This document shows positions 35,545-47,121 of a DNA stretch of 64,000 nucleotides, in pieces. The DNA comes from Tetracentron sinense (taxonomy: Eukaryota > Streptophyta > Magnoliopsida > Trochodendrales > Trochodendraceae). The translations under genes were made by a program, and so were the position numbers. Numbering within the stretch: position 1 is the first letter of the stretch; every line of letters starts with the position of its first letter. The notes under the pieces were generated by a model, which saw only the letters and a program-made list of their open reading frames with translations, was not told where the DNA came from and ran no database searches. The stretch lies in NCBI GenBank assembly GCA_015143295.1, contig CM026568.1, forward strand, positions 35,286,441-35,350,440. Direction: 5' to 3'.

Positions 35545-35804
35545 TTTTTTGATTGCCAATGAGCTTTGTGGGTAAGTTGGTGAACACGTGGAGCTCTTTC
35601 ACACTGCCACCTTGTCCATCAAAGATAAGAATCCGTACTACATCTTCCCTCGACGACCTACCTTATCCGTCTAGTGTGGTGTGCATGTGTGGTGTGAGTG
35701 AGTGCGTGAGTGTGTTTCCTTTGTCTTGCCTTCAATAACCGCCTTGTGGTTTATTGAGTCTACCAAATAAAAAAATAAAAGAAAATCTATCGAGTATCTA
35801 TGAT

Positions 35805-35930
35805 TATTATAACTGGGGAAGTCGCCATGTGTTCCTTTTGACATCCCTTAACTATGGTTAAGATTCACCAATCCTTAAGGTTCACTCACCTACCTTTGGT
35901 TTTTAGGGAAAAAAAAAGATTGTCCATTTT
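35805..35930. repeat. Fragment of the gtcgccacgtgt MITE family
   Basis: It carries gtcgccatgtgttccttttgacatccc and ggttaagattcacc in the same order as the left arm of the MITE at 46462-46837. Confidence 0.55.
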
Positions 35931-35934
35931 TTTT

Positions 35935-36185
35935 AGAGATTAACTATGAACCAGAGGTTTGGTTGACAACCCAAAAAATGCGTTGGGAGAGAAAAATTTT
36001 AGTGTTAAAATACTCTTTTTGTGTTTGTAATTAGTCATTCGGACCAACCCAAAAAAATGCATTGAGCATTTGTATTTTGGTAATTACAAACACAAAAGGT
36101 AATTTTTAACACTAAATATTTTTCCCTTCCCAAATGCATTTTTTGGGTTGTCAACTGAAGCTCTTGTTCATAGTTAGTCTTTTTT
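35935..36185. mobile_element. MITE with about 75-bp inverted arms
   Basis: agattaactatgaac...gttgacaacccaaaaaatgc at the left pairs with gcattttttgggttgtcaac...gttcatagttagtct at the right, around a centre with matching acaaacacaaaa words. T-runs lie on both flanks. Confidence 0.7.
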
Positions 36186-36283
36186 TTTATTTGTTATTTG
36201 GAAAGCATGTTCGTTTTTGCAGCATGGTTACTTGTGTATGTGTGTTTTTTTAAATCAAAACACCTGTAGTATGTAGGTGTCAC

Positions 36284-37479
36284 TATTAGGGAAATATTGT
36301 GTTAGGAAAATAATAATGTAATATCTATGAAATACACAAGATCTCATAGACAACATTGAATTAGCATCAATTAAGAATTTGACTAGATTAGGTTTCTATC
36401 TTGAGATCAATGTAATCTCTATATAAACCCTATTAGAGGTCATTGTAATTACTCAAGAATTCTAAAATAGAATCAATTTCTCTTCATGGTATCAGAGCAC
36501 TAGTTACGATTTGATCATGGGTTCGATTCTTTCCACCCTTTGGGTGAGAGGGAGTGTGTGTTGTTTATTGCCTCCACTCCTAGGTGCCGCGTATCGCGCC
36601 CCATTTGTCCCGTGACCCTTTTATATTCATTGTTACTACCCTCTCCATTAGATCAGTCTCTTGGAGTAGTTAATTGTTAACATGGTATCAGAGCAGAAGA
36701 CCTGCTTGTGGTGATCGAGTTTTGGTGATAATGTCACCGGTGGGCGGCATGGCTGCCGTCCGCCGGGTCAACTTCTCTTAATTTCTTTTGGTATTTCACT
36801 CATCTACATTTATTTTTCCGTTCATCTATTCTCTTGTCACTCCGTCATCTATTTCTATTGATTCAAATTCTCAATCCGAAGTGCCATCTGCTGCACTTGT
36901 TCTATCAAAAGAATGTTTCTACTTCTAGCAACCTTGTGGCCCCTATTGATGCAAGAATGAAAATTTAGAAGCCACCATCGGATAACCTCCTTTATTCTCC
37001 CTGCTTTATGACCCTAGCCCTAACATGGTTTAGAGTGCATAACAGTCACTGTAGCTAACGTTGGTCGCCATGACTCACCCATTTCACACTTCTGTGCTTA
37101 TCATTGGATGATAGTTATTGATTCACTCACCAATGCTCACTCATGGCCTTATACTTCAAAGCTCCACCAAGCATAGAACTATTGAGCAACAAATTATCAA
37201 ATAAGATCAAGGGGGAGGAGTACTCGACTTGTGACAAACGCATGAGGATCTTGATCCTCATGTGGTTGAGGGGGAATATTAGGGAAATCTTGTGTTAGAG
37301 AAATAATAATGTAATAACTATGAGATACACTATATCTCATAGACAATACTAAATTAGCATCAATTAAGAATTTGATTAAGATTTGATTAGATTAGGTTTC
37401 TATCTTGAGATCTATGTAATCTCTCTATAAACCCTATTCGAGATCATTGTAATCACTCAATAGAATCAATTTCTCTTCA
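36284..37479 (+). mobile_element. Small non-autonomous LTR retrotransposon (composite)
   Basis: Two 203-bp LTRs (36284-36486 and 37277-37479) with tattaggg starts and ttctcttca ends are flanked by the 5-bp duplication gtcac (36279-36283, 37480-37484). The left LTR is followed at once by a perfect initiator-tRNA-Met primer site tggtatcagagc (36487-36498), and a ggttgagggggaa purine tract precedes the right LTR. The 790-bp interior has no gag or pol. A second perfect primer site tggtatcagagc lies at 36683-36694, just after a 124-bp segment (36559-36682) that starts tgttg and ends taaca like an LTR. The interior therefore seems to derive from a different element. Confidence 0.8.
36559..36682 (+). 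repeat. LTR-like segment inside the composite element
   Basis: It begins tgttgtttattg after a purine-rich gagagggag and ends gttaaca immediately before a complete primer-binding site. These are the features of a short LTR, but no second copy is seen in the window. Confidence 0.45.
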
Positions 37480-37484
37480 GTCAC

Positions 37485-38281
37485 CTATGATTGGTACTCG
37501 TGAGAAGAAAATTTTCGCAGGGTCCCCCTTAAATCTTTCTGAAATCACATTTGGTGCAGAAAGAAAAATTACAATGCCACCTGATTTGCGCCAATGGTAG
37601 GTCGTTTGAGGAAAGATTCGGTTCGAGTTTACTGGCGTGGAGAGTGAAGGCCCACCTTTATAGTAATCTAACTCCTAACTTAAATAAATGATTACCCCTA
37701 TCTAAAAAAAAGGCTATTAGAATTGCAATATTAAATATAGACGGTTTATTTGGGCGTCCATAGGGTCTTCTTAGTGTTGTCTTATCCATCTAATCGTCAT
37801 ACTGTTATGTGGTGGAGATGAAGTGGACTGCATATGGCTTGTACTACTTATAACTTCAATGACCAATTTAAAGGTTACAACGGATTTTCCCTTTTATTGT
37901 CAAAATTGGTTGTAGCATTGTTTTGCCCCACCTCAGTTTGGGGATGTCATATCATAATGACAAAGTTGGGATTCGAGAATAATTCGGTAGAGGTAAGTTT
38001 GGAAAAATTCAAGAAAAAATCAAAAAAATAAATATAAATATAAAAATATACCGAATAATTTGATTTAAAAATATATAAAATAAGTAGTTTTTTGTCAAGT
38101 TTGAGAAAATAATTCGGAAATAATTTGAAACATTCAAGAATAATTTAGAAAATTCGCTAATAATTCAAGAATCCAATAATTTGTGAAAAATTCGGAGAAC
38201 AATTCGACAAAACAAAAATGTGCAAATAATTTGCCAAGTTTTGAAATAAATTGAGTTTTTTTGTTACAATGTTATACTAGT
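37485..38281. other. Intergenic DNA with attcggaataattc-type repeat
   Basis: 37970-38260 is built from variants of aataattcg(g/a)aa, like the element at 372-700. No gene is seen. Confidence 0.4.
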
Positions 38282-38297
38282 AAATGTAGCTGTTGGA

Positions 38298-38447
38298 TTT
38301 TTTTTTTGGTAATCATCGGCTATATCATTTACTATTTATGTCAGGTCAGGGTGCTAGTTGGGTTAGAACTCAAGGGTGGGCACTCAAAGGCACACCAGGA
38401 CTCAAACAAGAGTCACTCTCCCCAAAGGGAGATAAACTACCACTGGA
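38298..38447 (-). mobile_element. tRNA-derived SINE, 150 bp, with 16-bp target duplication
   Basis: The flanks aaatgtag(c/a)tgttgga (38282-38297, 38448-38463) match at 15 of 16 positions. On the minus strand the element begins ccagtggtagtttatctcc (box A region), has a box-B-like tgtttgagtcctgg, and ends in an oligo(A) tail (38308-38298). The intact ends and near-identical duplication suggest a fairly recent insertion. Confidence 0.8.
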
Positions 38448-38463
38448 AAATGTAGATGTTGGA

Positions 38464-39070
38464 CTTGGGGTGCACTTGGATCGTCCAACCCTGAAAAACA
38501 TTCAAGCCACACGAGCTTTGGCTTGGATAGGAGCTGCATCTACTAGCCTATGGCTTGGCTTTAGCTTAGTTTGTGCCCCGGCCACAGTAACAGGATGGAG
38601 CTTGGAAGGGACTAACATTATAATAATGGCAAGCATTGGTAAGGGCGTAAGGCTCGAGACTCTGAAAATACAATTGAGTAGTGCTTAGCGGACCATGGGT
38701 CCGTTTCATATCTTATCCCATGTCCTCGTGTTACTTTTAACACTCCTTTAATCTAGATTAAGCTTAAATAAATTAAAACTAAGATATTTTTTTTTGTTGT
38801 TGTTGAAAAACCATGATTGGATTACTTAACCCTTAGGGGTAAGTGAATCTTGACACAGTAGGTAAGTATTTAAAATTGGGTTATGGACCAATGAGGATCA
38901 GCCATTCCGTTATAAAATGGAAACCTGGACACGTTAACTATTTTCTAATACCAATTTGACCAGCTTGCATCCCGTAGGCTTACCTTGACGTAGTTTGGAA
39001 CTGCCCTAAAGTCAGGGTTGGCCCAAGCCAAAGCTTTTACAAGAGTCAGGATTTGCCCAAGGCTAGTTAG
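38464..39070. other. Intergenic DNA
   Basis: No gene is recognised. About 38815-38900 carries words of the 'aaccctaggggtaagtgaatcttgac' repeat family in inverted orientation. Confidence 0.4.
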
Positions 39071-39077
39071 TTCTAGA

Positions 39078-39392
39078 CGAGATCAGATCAGAGCCAATTG
39101 CGATTGAGCTTGGGGAGAGTTCAATCGTACCCACAAGCCAACCCGTATCCCTTTTAACCCCTATTAATTGTGGTTTAGACTCAATAACCATTGAGATTCA
39201 ATAATATAACCATGGTTTTTATTTTTTAAAAAATATTGAAAAATATTAAAGGGTTAAAAATTCTTAATTAGAGTTAGATTTTTTTTCGTAAAAGAATGAA
39301 GTTATATTACCCCAAAGGGTTAGTGGATCTTAACCACAGTTAATAGGGTTAAAAGGGACAGTTCAATGACAATTGGCTTTGATTCGATCTCG
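39078..39392. mobile_element. MITE with 7-8 bp target duplication
   Basis: The ends cgagatcagatcagagccaa and the inverted ttggctttgattcgatctcg enclose arms of about 110 bases. Ttctaga flanks both sides (39071-39077, 39393-39399). The arms share gagagttcaat and ggttaa words with the repeats at 31126-31520 and 49860-50050. The size and duplication fit a hAT-like MITE. Confidence 0.75.
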
Positions 39393-39901
39393 TTCTAGAC
39401 ATATCTTGGGTAAAGCTCAATTCTAAATTTCTACCCTGCTGGATCAGCTCCAGGCTTTCCATCCATCACCGTATTTGCTGCTTTATCGTAAGAGAAATGC
39501 TTTGGTCAATGGGGGATGGTTGGTAGAATAAGACTCGCCATGGCCAGTTAATGTGGCACACTAGCAATGGAGTAAGACTCAGCCATATGCTTCTTGGTGT
39601 CTTGAGTCAACACATATACAGTCTACCCTATTCTATATAGTTTCTAGACTCTACTTTCAACTCTCTAGAAGGGAATGCAACTCAAATAGGTTCTTTCCTA
39701 AACTGGTGGCTTATAGCTTAGGAGATCTCCCAAGAATGAATTCTCAAATGGTGGACCCTTAGCTTTTTCCATGTGAGCCATGTGTATAGGCTAACTTGGT
39801 TACTATAGTCTAACACCACACCAAATTAAGCCACGAGTCACATCTGACTATGCTGAGTCACGTGGTAGACGTGTCATGGGAGCAAAAGATTCGATATGGG
39901 C

Positions 39902-40050
39902 GCTCGGGCATCCACAACTCATGGGCACCTGACAATAATTTGGGGAGAAGTCATTTCAATTTCTTCTCATGATTTTTACTTCTTTTCATTTGATATTTGA
40001 TATCACCCCTTTTATTATAGTCAGGTGCCCCATGAGTTGTGGATGCCTAA
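39902..40050. mobile_element. Hairpin MITE copy
   Basis: gggcatccacaactcatggg...cctgacaata pairs with tagtcaggtgcccc...gttgtggatgcc. The core has gagaagtcatttcaatttc and gatatcacccc as in the other copies. Confidence 0.7.
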
Positions 40051-40088
40051 GTGACCAGCTCGGGTGTCCACCAGAGCTAATCTTTTGC

Positions 40089-40458
40089 GGCCTCGGATTG
40101 TCTCTGGCAAAGCCAGAAAGGTAGTCTCGGGCAACCACAAAATATGAGACATGTGACATTTATTTTTATTTATTTATTTTTTTTTTTTAAGAAGAGCCGG
40201 AAGCCACCCACATAGCAGCCCCGATGGGACATGTGACATTAAAAAGAGGAAAAGTCTTTCCATTTTCTCCCCATGATTTTGACGTCTCCTCACTTGATAT
40301 CTCTCTCCCTTTATCTCATCATTTTATCGTCATGTGTCAAATAATGGGTGGAGAAATCAAAATCATGGGGCCCATGAAATGACTTCTCCAACCACTTGTC
40401 CCCTATTTTGTGGTTGCTTGGAAGAGCCTTTCTGACTTCCAGAGACAATCCAAGGCTT
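40089..40458. mobile_element. Hairpin MITE with a nested retroposon tail
   Basis: The ends ggcctcggattgtctctggc and the inverted ccagagacaatccaaggc pair; tcttttgc lies on both sides (40081-40088, 40459-40466). The left arm is interrupted at about 40163-40228 by an insertion with its own 13-bp duplication. Apart from that, its structure matches the copy at 35269-35544. Confidence 0.75.
40163..40228 (-). mobile_element. Extremely truncated LINE 3' end nested in a MITE
   Basis: gacatgtgacatt occurs on each side (about 40150-40162 and 40229-40241). On the minus strand the insert reads a few dozen bases including gtggcttccggctcttctt and then a long A-rich tail. The same gtggctt(tt/cc)...ctt followed by A's ends the LINE at 29360, so I infer a tiny 5'-truncated copy of a related LINE. 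Confidence 0.65.
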
Positions 40459-40466
40459 TCTTTTGC

Positions 40467-43400
40467 CTGTCATGGGTTGTAACTTTTGCTATTTGTCACG
40501 CATTTGGAGTGGGACGATAACATGTCATTGCCATGTGGAATGTCTGTAGAGATCTCAATGAAGCACAACAGAAACCTCTATCAGTTGTTCTGTACCCGCA
40601 CCACATGTTCATTTGATACACAATTGTCTTTGGAGTGATTTGGGCTCGAGAGCCTTGATATTTTAGATAGACATCTTTAAATGGAGACCCCATTGAAGTG
40701 AATGTTCGTACTCTTTGGACATCTTTTCTTTTTCCTGTGGAAACTCTACATGTTTCAATAGTAACAGGGGTGGAATCCTATGTTCACTTTCCTTCGCATT
40801 CACTTGCTTCGTAATGTTTCAATAGTAATAAGGGTGGAATGCTATGTCCACTGTCTTTCACTTTCACTTTTCTTCATAAATCTATGCCAGTTTTTTATAT
40901 GGTTCATCACTGTTTTTTTGGTCTTTTTATTAAAAAATGAGAAAGAAAGTCGCATTATCTTTCAATTTTTAGGGCTGATATTTGAGGAACAGTTGAAACG
41001 ATGATGCTTTTCTGTGCCTGACCCCTATTGGGATTGGAACATAAGAGAAGTAGCACTTGCTACTGTTACAACTGCTGCTGCTACTGCTGAAATCACTAGT
41101 CAACAAAATTCTATTCTATGCTTGGAAGAAGATAGAATGACCCTACATACACAATGCTGGTTTAAATTGGGAATGGATAGTAGCTTTGACTACTAGTAAT
41201 ACTAAAACTCCCTCCTTTTCAGTATGGAGGATAAAAGGAATTCCATCTATTGCATTGACTTATTTTAGAACCTATGGATTTGCCTTCTATTATCCTACAT
41301 GACATAGTTAGTGGAGATGTAGTGGGATGCAGGTGACATCCCGAACAGAATATATATAGTCACTACGGGCTTAGGTCCTGTATGGATATATAAAAAGTTT
41401 TTTTTTTTTTTTATACGGGGGCTTCAATACAATTTAGCTTCATTCTTAAAGTTAGTAGGGTGAATGGGCCTTCCTGCCACATGAGCCAAAACAAACTTCT
41501 ACCAATCTATTGTGAGGCATACTTTTACCATCCTAACTAGAGAGACCGGTATTAAAGGGACATGGATGGACACTGGGTTTTTAACTTGGGCCCAATTGTT
41601 TCTTTATATATACCATTCATTTGGACAGATTAAATTTTCATGTGGTAATTTGCAAGTTCTTGAGCCACCCATTGAAGGATCTCACATGTAGACCCACTTC
41701 CCTGAATAGTTGGTCTTAACTCTTATCTACTACTAATGTCATTTTTGCAGGTTAGAGGATGATATACCGATTTTAAGGTTTGCCTCAAGGAGTACTCATT
41801 TCAATATCAGCTTCGGGTCCTCTCTAAAATCACATGTATGTCCACACCTAAAAGGTTAAAAAAAGGAAAATTGTCTTTCTCAGTATTTTTAACCTCTAAA
41901 AGTAATTTTGTTCTCTAAAGATGAGAAACAAAAAGATGGAAACAGAGAGAAAGGCTTTTTGCAGAAAAGGAGAAAATGGGAAGAGGAAAAAGAAGATCCA
42001 TGTGAGAAGAAAAGGAAAATATATATAGGAGAAACAAATGAACTAAAACAGGTCATACATAATCTAGATGGTATTTTATTTAATTAAGTAGTTAAAATCA
42101 TTAGACTAAAATCGAATCTATCTCATCCATCTTTTTCAAGTTGTTTGTACAAAAATTATGATGGTTGATGTAAAGCTAAGCTTTCCTGCATTTTTAGGTA
42201 TTAGTGCTTGTAATGATCTAGATATGCTTGAGTTTTGTATTCTGACATTAACAAAAAATCTGTCTTTAACCTCATTGATCTCTTTTTTGTGGGCCTAAAG
42301 CTGAATGGCATCTTTTGTTTTTCTTTCAAAAGTTGATATTAAGATTAAATTTCAGGTTTGCAGATAGAACTAGGTGACGTTTGGTAATAGTAGTCTAAAA
42401 AGAAGTACTTATTTGAAAATTATTCTTAATTGGACTTTAGATTGTTAAGTTGAAGGTTAATTGCATGTTTACATTTTTTAAGGATAAAAACCTCTACTTT
42501 AAAAGGTAGCTACCAAATGCCACCCTAGTATTATTTATTTATTTATTTAGGATGGATTAAGTAAGAATAGACTATAGAGCGAGTTTAGGCGTCATGATAA
42601 ATTCAAAGAATATCTCATTGATTGATTGATTTAACACCCCTAAAGTCTCAATAATTTAATCTTATCATCAACCTAGAGTGAAGAAGTATCAAGCCCACCA
42701 TTTACATACATGATTAAAAGAGAAATTATTCAAATCATCTTCAGTTTTATATCCAAAATTCATCTCCTTCTTAGAATGATAAGGATTAGAGTTAACCGTG
42801 ATTAAATCGACTTATAATGCGTCCTAAATGTATCAACACTATGAGAATGTCAGCCAGTCAGATTGAGTCATTTCACCAACATTACATTAGTTATCTAGAT
42901 CAGATCATTTCTCCCCATCGAAATTTCGAGGCCCACTCGCGCGATTCGATCACTGGGTGTCATAGCTAAGGAGTCAACACTGTCCACCCAATGCAAATCT
43001 TGAGGCATATCTCTTATCTTCTGTTGGATGTTGATTCATCTCCCATTTTCCACAGGACAAGGACAAGATTGAACTACCTCTTTCCTGCTATCAAATTTAC
43101 TGTAGTTTTGATTAATTGGGTTGTAGACAATCAAGATGTTAAATGCCCCTGTTAAGAAATATAAAGAAAGGGTATTTGTGTCAACTATTTTTTCTTCAAG
43201 TTCCAAAATACCCCTGTTAAGACATATTTTGGTTTCTCAAGTTATCTCTCCAACCGCCCATAGCTCCTGTTTAGAGTTATCTTTTAATTTAATGTTCATT
43301 TGCTCCTTTGATAATAACATACCCTTATAGTTACAGTACACATTTGACATTTTTCCTTAGAATCCACCATTGATCGGTCAAATCTAACAAAAATTTCTTG

Positions 43401-44909
43401 GAGAGTTTTTTTCTTTATATATATAATTCAACATTTAGGAAAATTTTCAAATACTCATTCACTATCACCAACACTTAGAAGAGTTTATTTTAATTAAGAG
43501 GACTGCTAGCCCCAGACACACTATCATTTTTCTCCACAGACGCACAGCTTGGGTGCAACACGTAGTGTTGTTACCCTATAACAAGGAGATGGACTAACAC
43601 TTATTGCAACCACCTTGAGTCTGGTGAGGAGTACGATAGGGGCTAACAATTTTGTTTAGTTAAAAAAAGAAAAAAAAAAGATTTAGGTACATGCATGATA
43701 TGAGAGAAGCTCTTCACTCCCCTCATCTCTGCATCTCACGAAGTTCTTCATTTTTTTTGTGAAAACATATTTTTGATTATTCTTGAATTACACTATCCTA
43801 ATCTTAAAAAAAAATTATGTTTATTTGATGTTTCTTCACCTCCATTATTCCTATATATTTTCATAATACATTTTTTTGTGGAAATACATTTTTAATTATT
43901 CATGAGTTACATTACCCTAATCTTAAATAAATATGTTTATTTGATTTTTCTTCACCTTAATTATTCCTATATATTTTCATAATACAAAACAATGGTAATG
44001 AAGTGTTTTAGGACACATTTAACAGGATTGTTCTTGAAAGAAGTTGAAAACATTGCAAAATTTTGAGTTTTAATGGATGTTTTGCATGCAAGATTGATAT
44101 TGATTGGTATTGTTGTATCGACCAGGTCAATACAAGTGTATCGAGCCATGTCGATACCCGTCAACACAGGTTGATACGCCTGGTCGATACATAACGATAC
44201 AAGTCGATACTATTGTCTATACTTGTATTGACACATCTTCAACCTTGGAAAACAATTAATATCAATATGTATCAATCCAATTTTTCGAATATCGATTGTA
44301 CACTATAAATCATATAAAAAAACACTTGTACAACAATATAACATGAACTTTAAGGTTTAAAATAATAAATGCAATGATTTTAAACTAATTTTCTCAGATT
44401 TATCATGCATGCAATGAATTTAATTAATCCATTTTTGAAAAAAAAAATACAAAAAATCTGAAAATGAGGATTTTTCTTCAATTAATGACATTTTTTTTTC
44501 GCAATTGTGGTTGTTAGTCATTCTGACGTTTGATCTTATCGAAACAAAGATCTCTTGTCTGAAGGTGAAGGTGAGTATCAACCTAATAAGTTTTGCACAT
44601 GTATACTCTTTGAAACTCATTTCTATATGTAAGAACATCATTTCTACATGTAAGAACATATTTGGAGCGAAGCTCTCCCGTCATAAATTGGGTGAGATAC
44701 AAATGTCTTTTGGTCAAATTGTTTGGATAAAATTATCCGAAAAAGAAAAATTCGCATGTGTGAATACTTTTATACGTGGGGCATTAAGAGAAAGGTTTTT
44801 AATACTTATGTAATTGGGGAATAATCCCAAACTTTAGGGGTAGTCACAAAAAATCTCTAAATTTCTTCTATGGTAACCGTCCGATGGGCTAGACAAGTTC
44901 TGAGAGTGT
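40467..44909. other. Long intergenic stretch, no gene recognised
   Basis: About 4.4 kb of AT-rich DNA. The frames at 40780-41196 are short and low-complexity. The phrase 'catgtttcaatagtaa(c/t)a(g/a)gggtggaat' is repeated at about 40749 and 40817. Around 44100-44230 a gtcgatac word recurs in both orientations. 43740-43985 contains a 125-bp near-duplication (cattttttttgtg...ttcataatac). Confidence 0.4.
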
Positions 44910-44917
44910 ATTTGAGC

Positions 44918-45226
44918 TAGGGCTGTGAATGAGCCGAGCCAGCTTGTGAGCTGGCTCGATTCTTCTCGACATGAGTCGAGCTTGAATTGGGTATTTGAGC
45001 TCGTTGAGCCTAGTTGAGCTAAATGATTGAGCTCGTTTGTTAATCAAGCTGAACACAAACAACAAGCTGCTCGTTTCAACTCAATTATTTATAGAAGAGT
45101 CAAACTCAAGCTAGTATTTGAAGGCTTGAATTGGGCTCGGGACAAGCTTGAGCCAACATGTATATGTCACGAGCCGAGCTTGAGCAACACCTAGCTCGGC
45201 TCAACTCAACTCGTTTACACTCCCTA
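44918..45226. mobile_element. hAT-type MITE (tagggctgtgaatgagccg end)
   Basis: The left end tagggctgtgaatgagc and the right end, whose complement reads tagggagtgtaaacgag, are inverted. The flanks atttgagc and attcaagc match at 6 of 8 bases. The interior is made of gagctcg words and is non-coding. It shares its end type with the element at 23338-23780. Confidence 0.65.
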
Positions 45227-45810
45227 ATTCAAGCCGAGTTGAGCCAAGCTCAAGCTTGACTTGAACTTTTTCAAGTCAGGCTCGACCTCGACTCAAGCTC
45301 GAAATGCTCAACTCAAATACAATAGCTTGGCTTGAGCTCGAATTAATTCAAGCTCGAGCTGAGCTCGGTCACTTGACTTATTAAAAACTTATTTTTAAAT
45401 AGAAAATATATTAATATTATTTTATATATAGTATTCGAACTAAGTCAAATCAAGCCTCAATCGAGCCAAACTAAATCAAAAACAGGACTTGGCTCGAGCT
45501 CGACTTGAACACATTCCAGGCTAAAAAAAAAATATCTCGGCTCGATTCAATCGAGCAAATATTTAAGTTTGAACTCGGCTTGATCGAGCTGAGCTGAGGA
45601 AATGGCTCGGCTTGGATACTCCAAAGGGTGTAATCGAGTTGAGTCGAGCCGAGTAGTGGTGTGTTCAAGCTTGTTTGTTATTAAACGAGCTTAAAAATTA
45701 AATTTGAGCTTGACTGGTTGATTAAACAAACAAGCACGAGCTTTAGTAAATAAACTCGAGCCGAGCTCGAGCAATTCTCGAGCAACTAAGTTCATTGGAT
45801 ATAGCTATTT
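45227..45810. repeat. Gagctcg-rich repeat block
   Basis: It continues from the MITE with more gagctcg and ggctcgg words in both orientations around an AT-only centre (45385-45430), so at least one further, nested copy of the family is present. Fragments also lie at 46095-46225. Confidence 0.55.
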
Positions 45811-45939
45811 ATATTTGGTAAAAATTTTACTTTATTATCCTAAGTAAAGAAATTACGGTGTTAACAAAAATTTTAGTATAAATTTATAATTGTATAATGG
45901 ATATTCTTACCATGTAAAATAGATTATATACTATTAATC

Positions 45940-46017
45940 TTTTTTTTTTTTGGAAACCCGGAGTATCCCAACCCTTTGGGACAGGACTATTCCTTGAGGG
46001 TACGATAGGGCCCACAA
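45940..46017 (-). mobile_element. SINE 3' fragment
   Basis: A run of T followed by gga(a)acccgg, atcccaaccctttgggacagg and ttccttgagggta matches the 3' half of the SINE at 35000-35213. The tRNA-like 5' half is absent. Confidence 0.65.
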
Positions 46018-46461
46018 ATAATAAATATGCTTAATTTTAGTATTTAAATAAAGTAAGTTTATTTTAAATATTTAAATGGGATAAGGTCTCATTGATAATT
46101 GAGTCGAGCTTATCACGTGCGCGGAGATCTTGCTTCCTCAAGCTTGAATTATTAATTCAACAAGCTTTTAAAAATTTAGTTCAGGCTTTAGCTTGTTTAT
46201 TAAATAAACAAGTTCGAGTGAGGAGATGAGCTGTTTAGGAGCAACATGGTTGGTTAACCATCCTTAGATACACCCCTAACAAGTAGAAGAGAAGTGGGGT
46301 CCTCCATTGGAGAGGAAGTGAAATTATGAATGTACCTGAGAATTTTTTTTTTTTTGGGTAATTAATGTACCTGAGAATTCCACTCAAAGTGAAACAAAAA
46401 AAAAATAAAATTACTTGAGGAGTGCTAGCCCTACTCTCAAACTTCCGAGGCAGTATTTATC

Positions 46462-46837
46462 GGGTGCAAATCCTCTCCAGTTATAACCGGATGTGGCACA
46501 TCCGGTTATAACCCCTAGAGGTCGCCACGTGTCTCCTTTGACACCCCTTAACCGTGGGTAAGGTTCACCCACCTATTTTTGGTTTTTTTTTTAAAATATT
46601 AATTCTATTTTTAAAATTAAAAAATTGTTTTTAATATTAAAAAAACTTTAAAAACATATTTTTAATTTTAAAAATAGAATTAATATTTTTTTAAAAAAAC
46701 CAAAAATAGGTGGGTAAACCCTAGGGGTGGGTGAACCTCACCCACGGTTAAAAGGTGTCAAAGGAGACACGTGGCGACCTCTAGGGGTTATAACCGGATG
46801 TGCCACATCCGGTTATAACTGGAGAGGATTTGCCACC
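46462..46837. mobile_element. Foldback MITE with subterminal hairpins in the HIPP promoter
   Basis: 376 bp, almost entirely two inverted arms of about 165 bases around a short AT-rich loop. A perfect 8-bp duplication tatttatc flanks it (46454-46461, 46838-46845). Each end begins gg(g/t)(t/g)gcaaatcctctcc, and just inside each end lies a separate near-perfect palindrome, ataaccggatgtggcac and its complement, so each terminus can fold on its own. Fragments of the family lie at 12380, 35805 and elsewhere. It ends about 285 bases before the HIPP start codon and 50 bases before its TATA-like box. Confidence 0.85.
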
Positions 46838-46887
46838 TATTTATCTGTAGTGCAGTCAGACGGTCCACACAGCTTCGCACGTGCCAG

Positions 46888-46895
46888 TATATAAT
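46888..46895 (+). promoter_or_regulatory. Candidate TATA box of the HIPP gene
   Basis: tatataat lies about 235 bases before the start codon and is followed by a purine-rich GAA/GAT leader and a GA run (47008-47022), as in many plant 5' UTRs. There is no other support. Confidence 0.35.
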
Positions 46896-47121
46896 GCCTC
46901 TGGTGAAGATGAAGGCGAAGATGAAGAGGAAGATGAAGATGAAGATGAGAAGAGAGAATAGAGATCGGATGGCCAAGAAAAAGGAGAGAAGATAGCAGCA
47001 GGGAGTGAGAGAGAGAGAGAGAAATAGAAGCGATCGCTTCAAACATCTTTATAGCTTTATCCCACGTACCTCACTCGAGCTCTCCAAATTTGTTGTCTCT
47101 GCAACTCCAACCTGGAAAACA

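Noticed and set aside
38293..38688. 131-codon plus-strand frame
   Set aside because: It starts inside the oligo(A)/SINE insertion and has no family resemblance. It is a chance frame.
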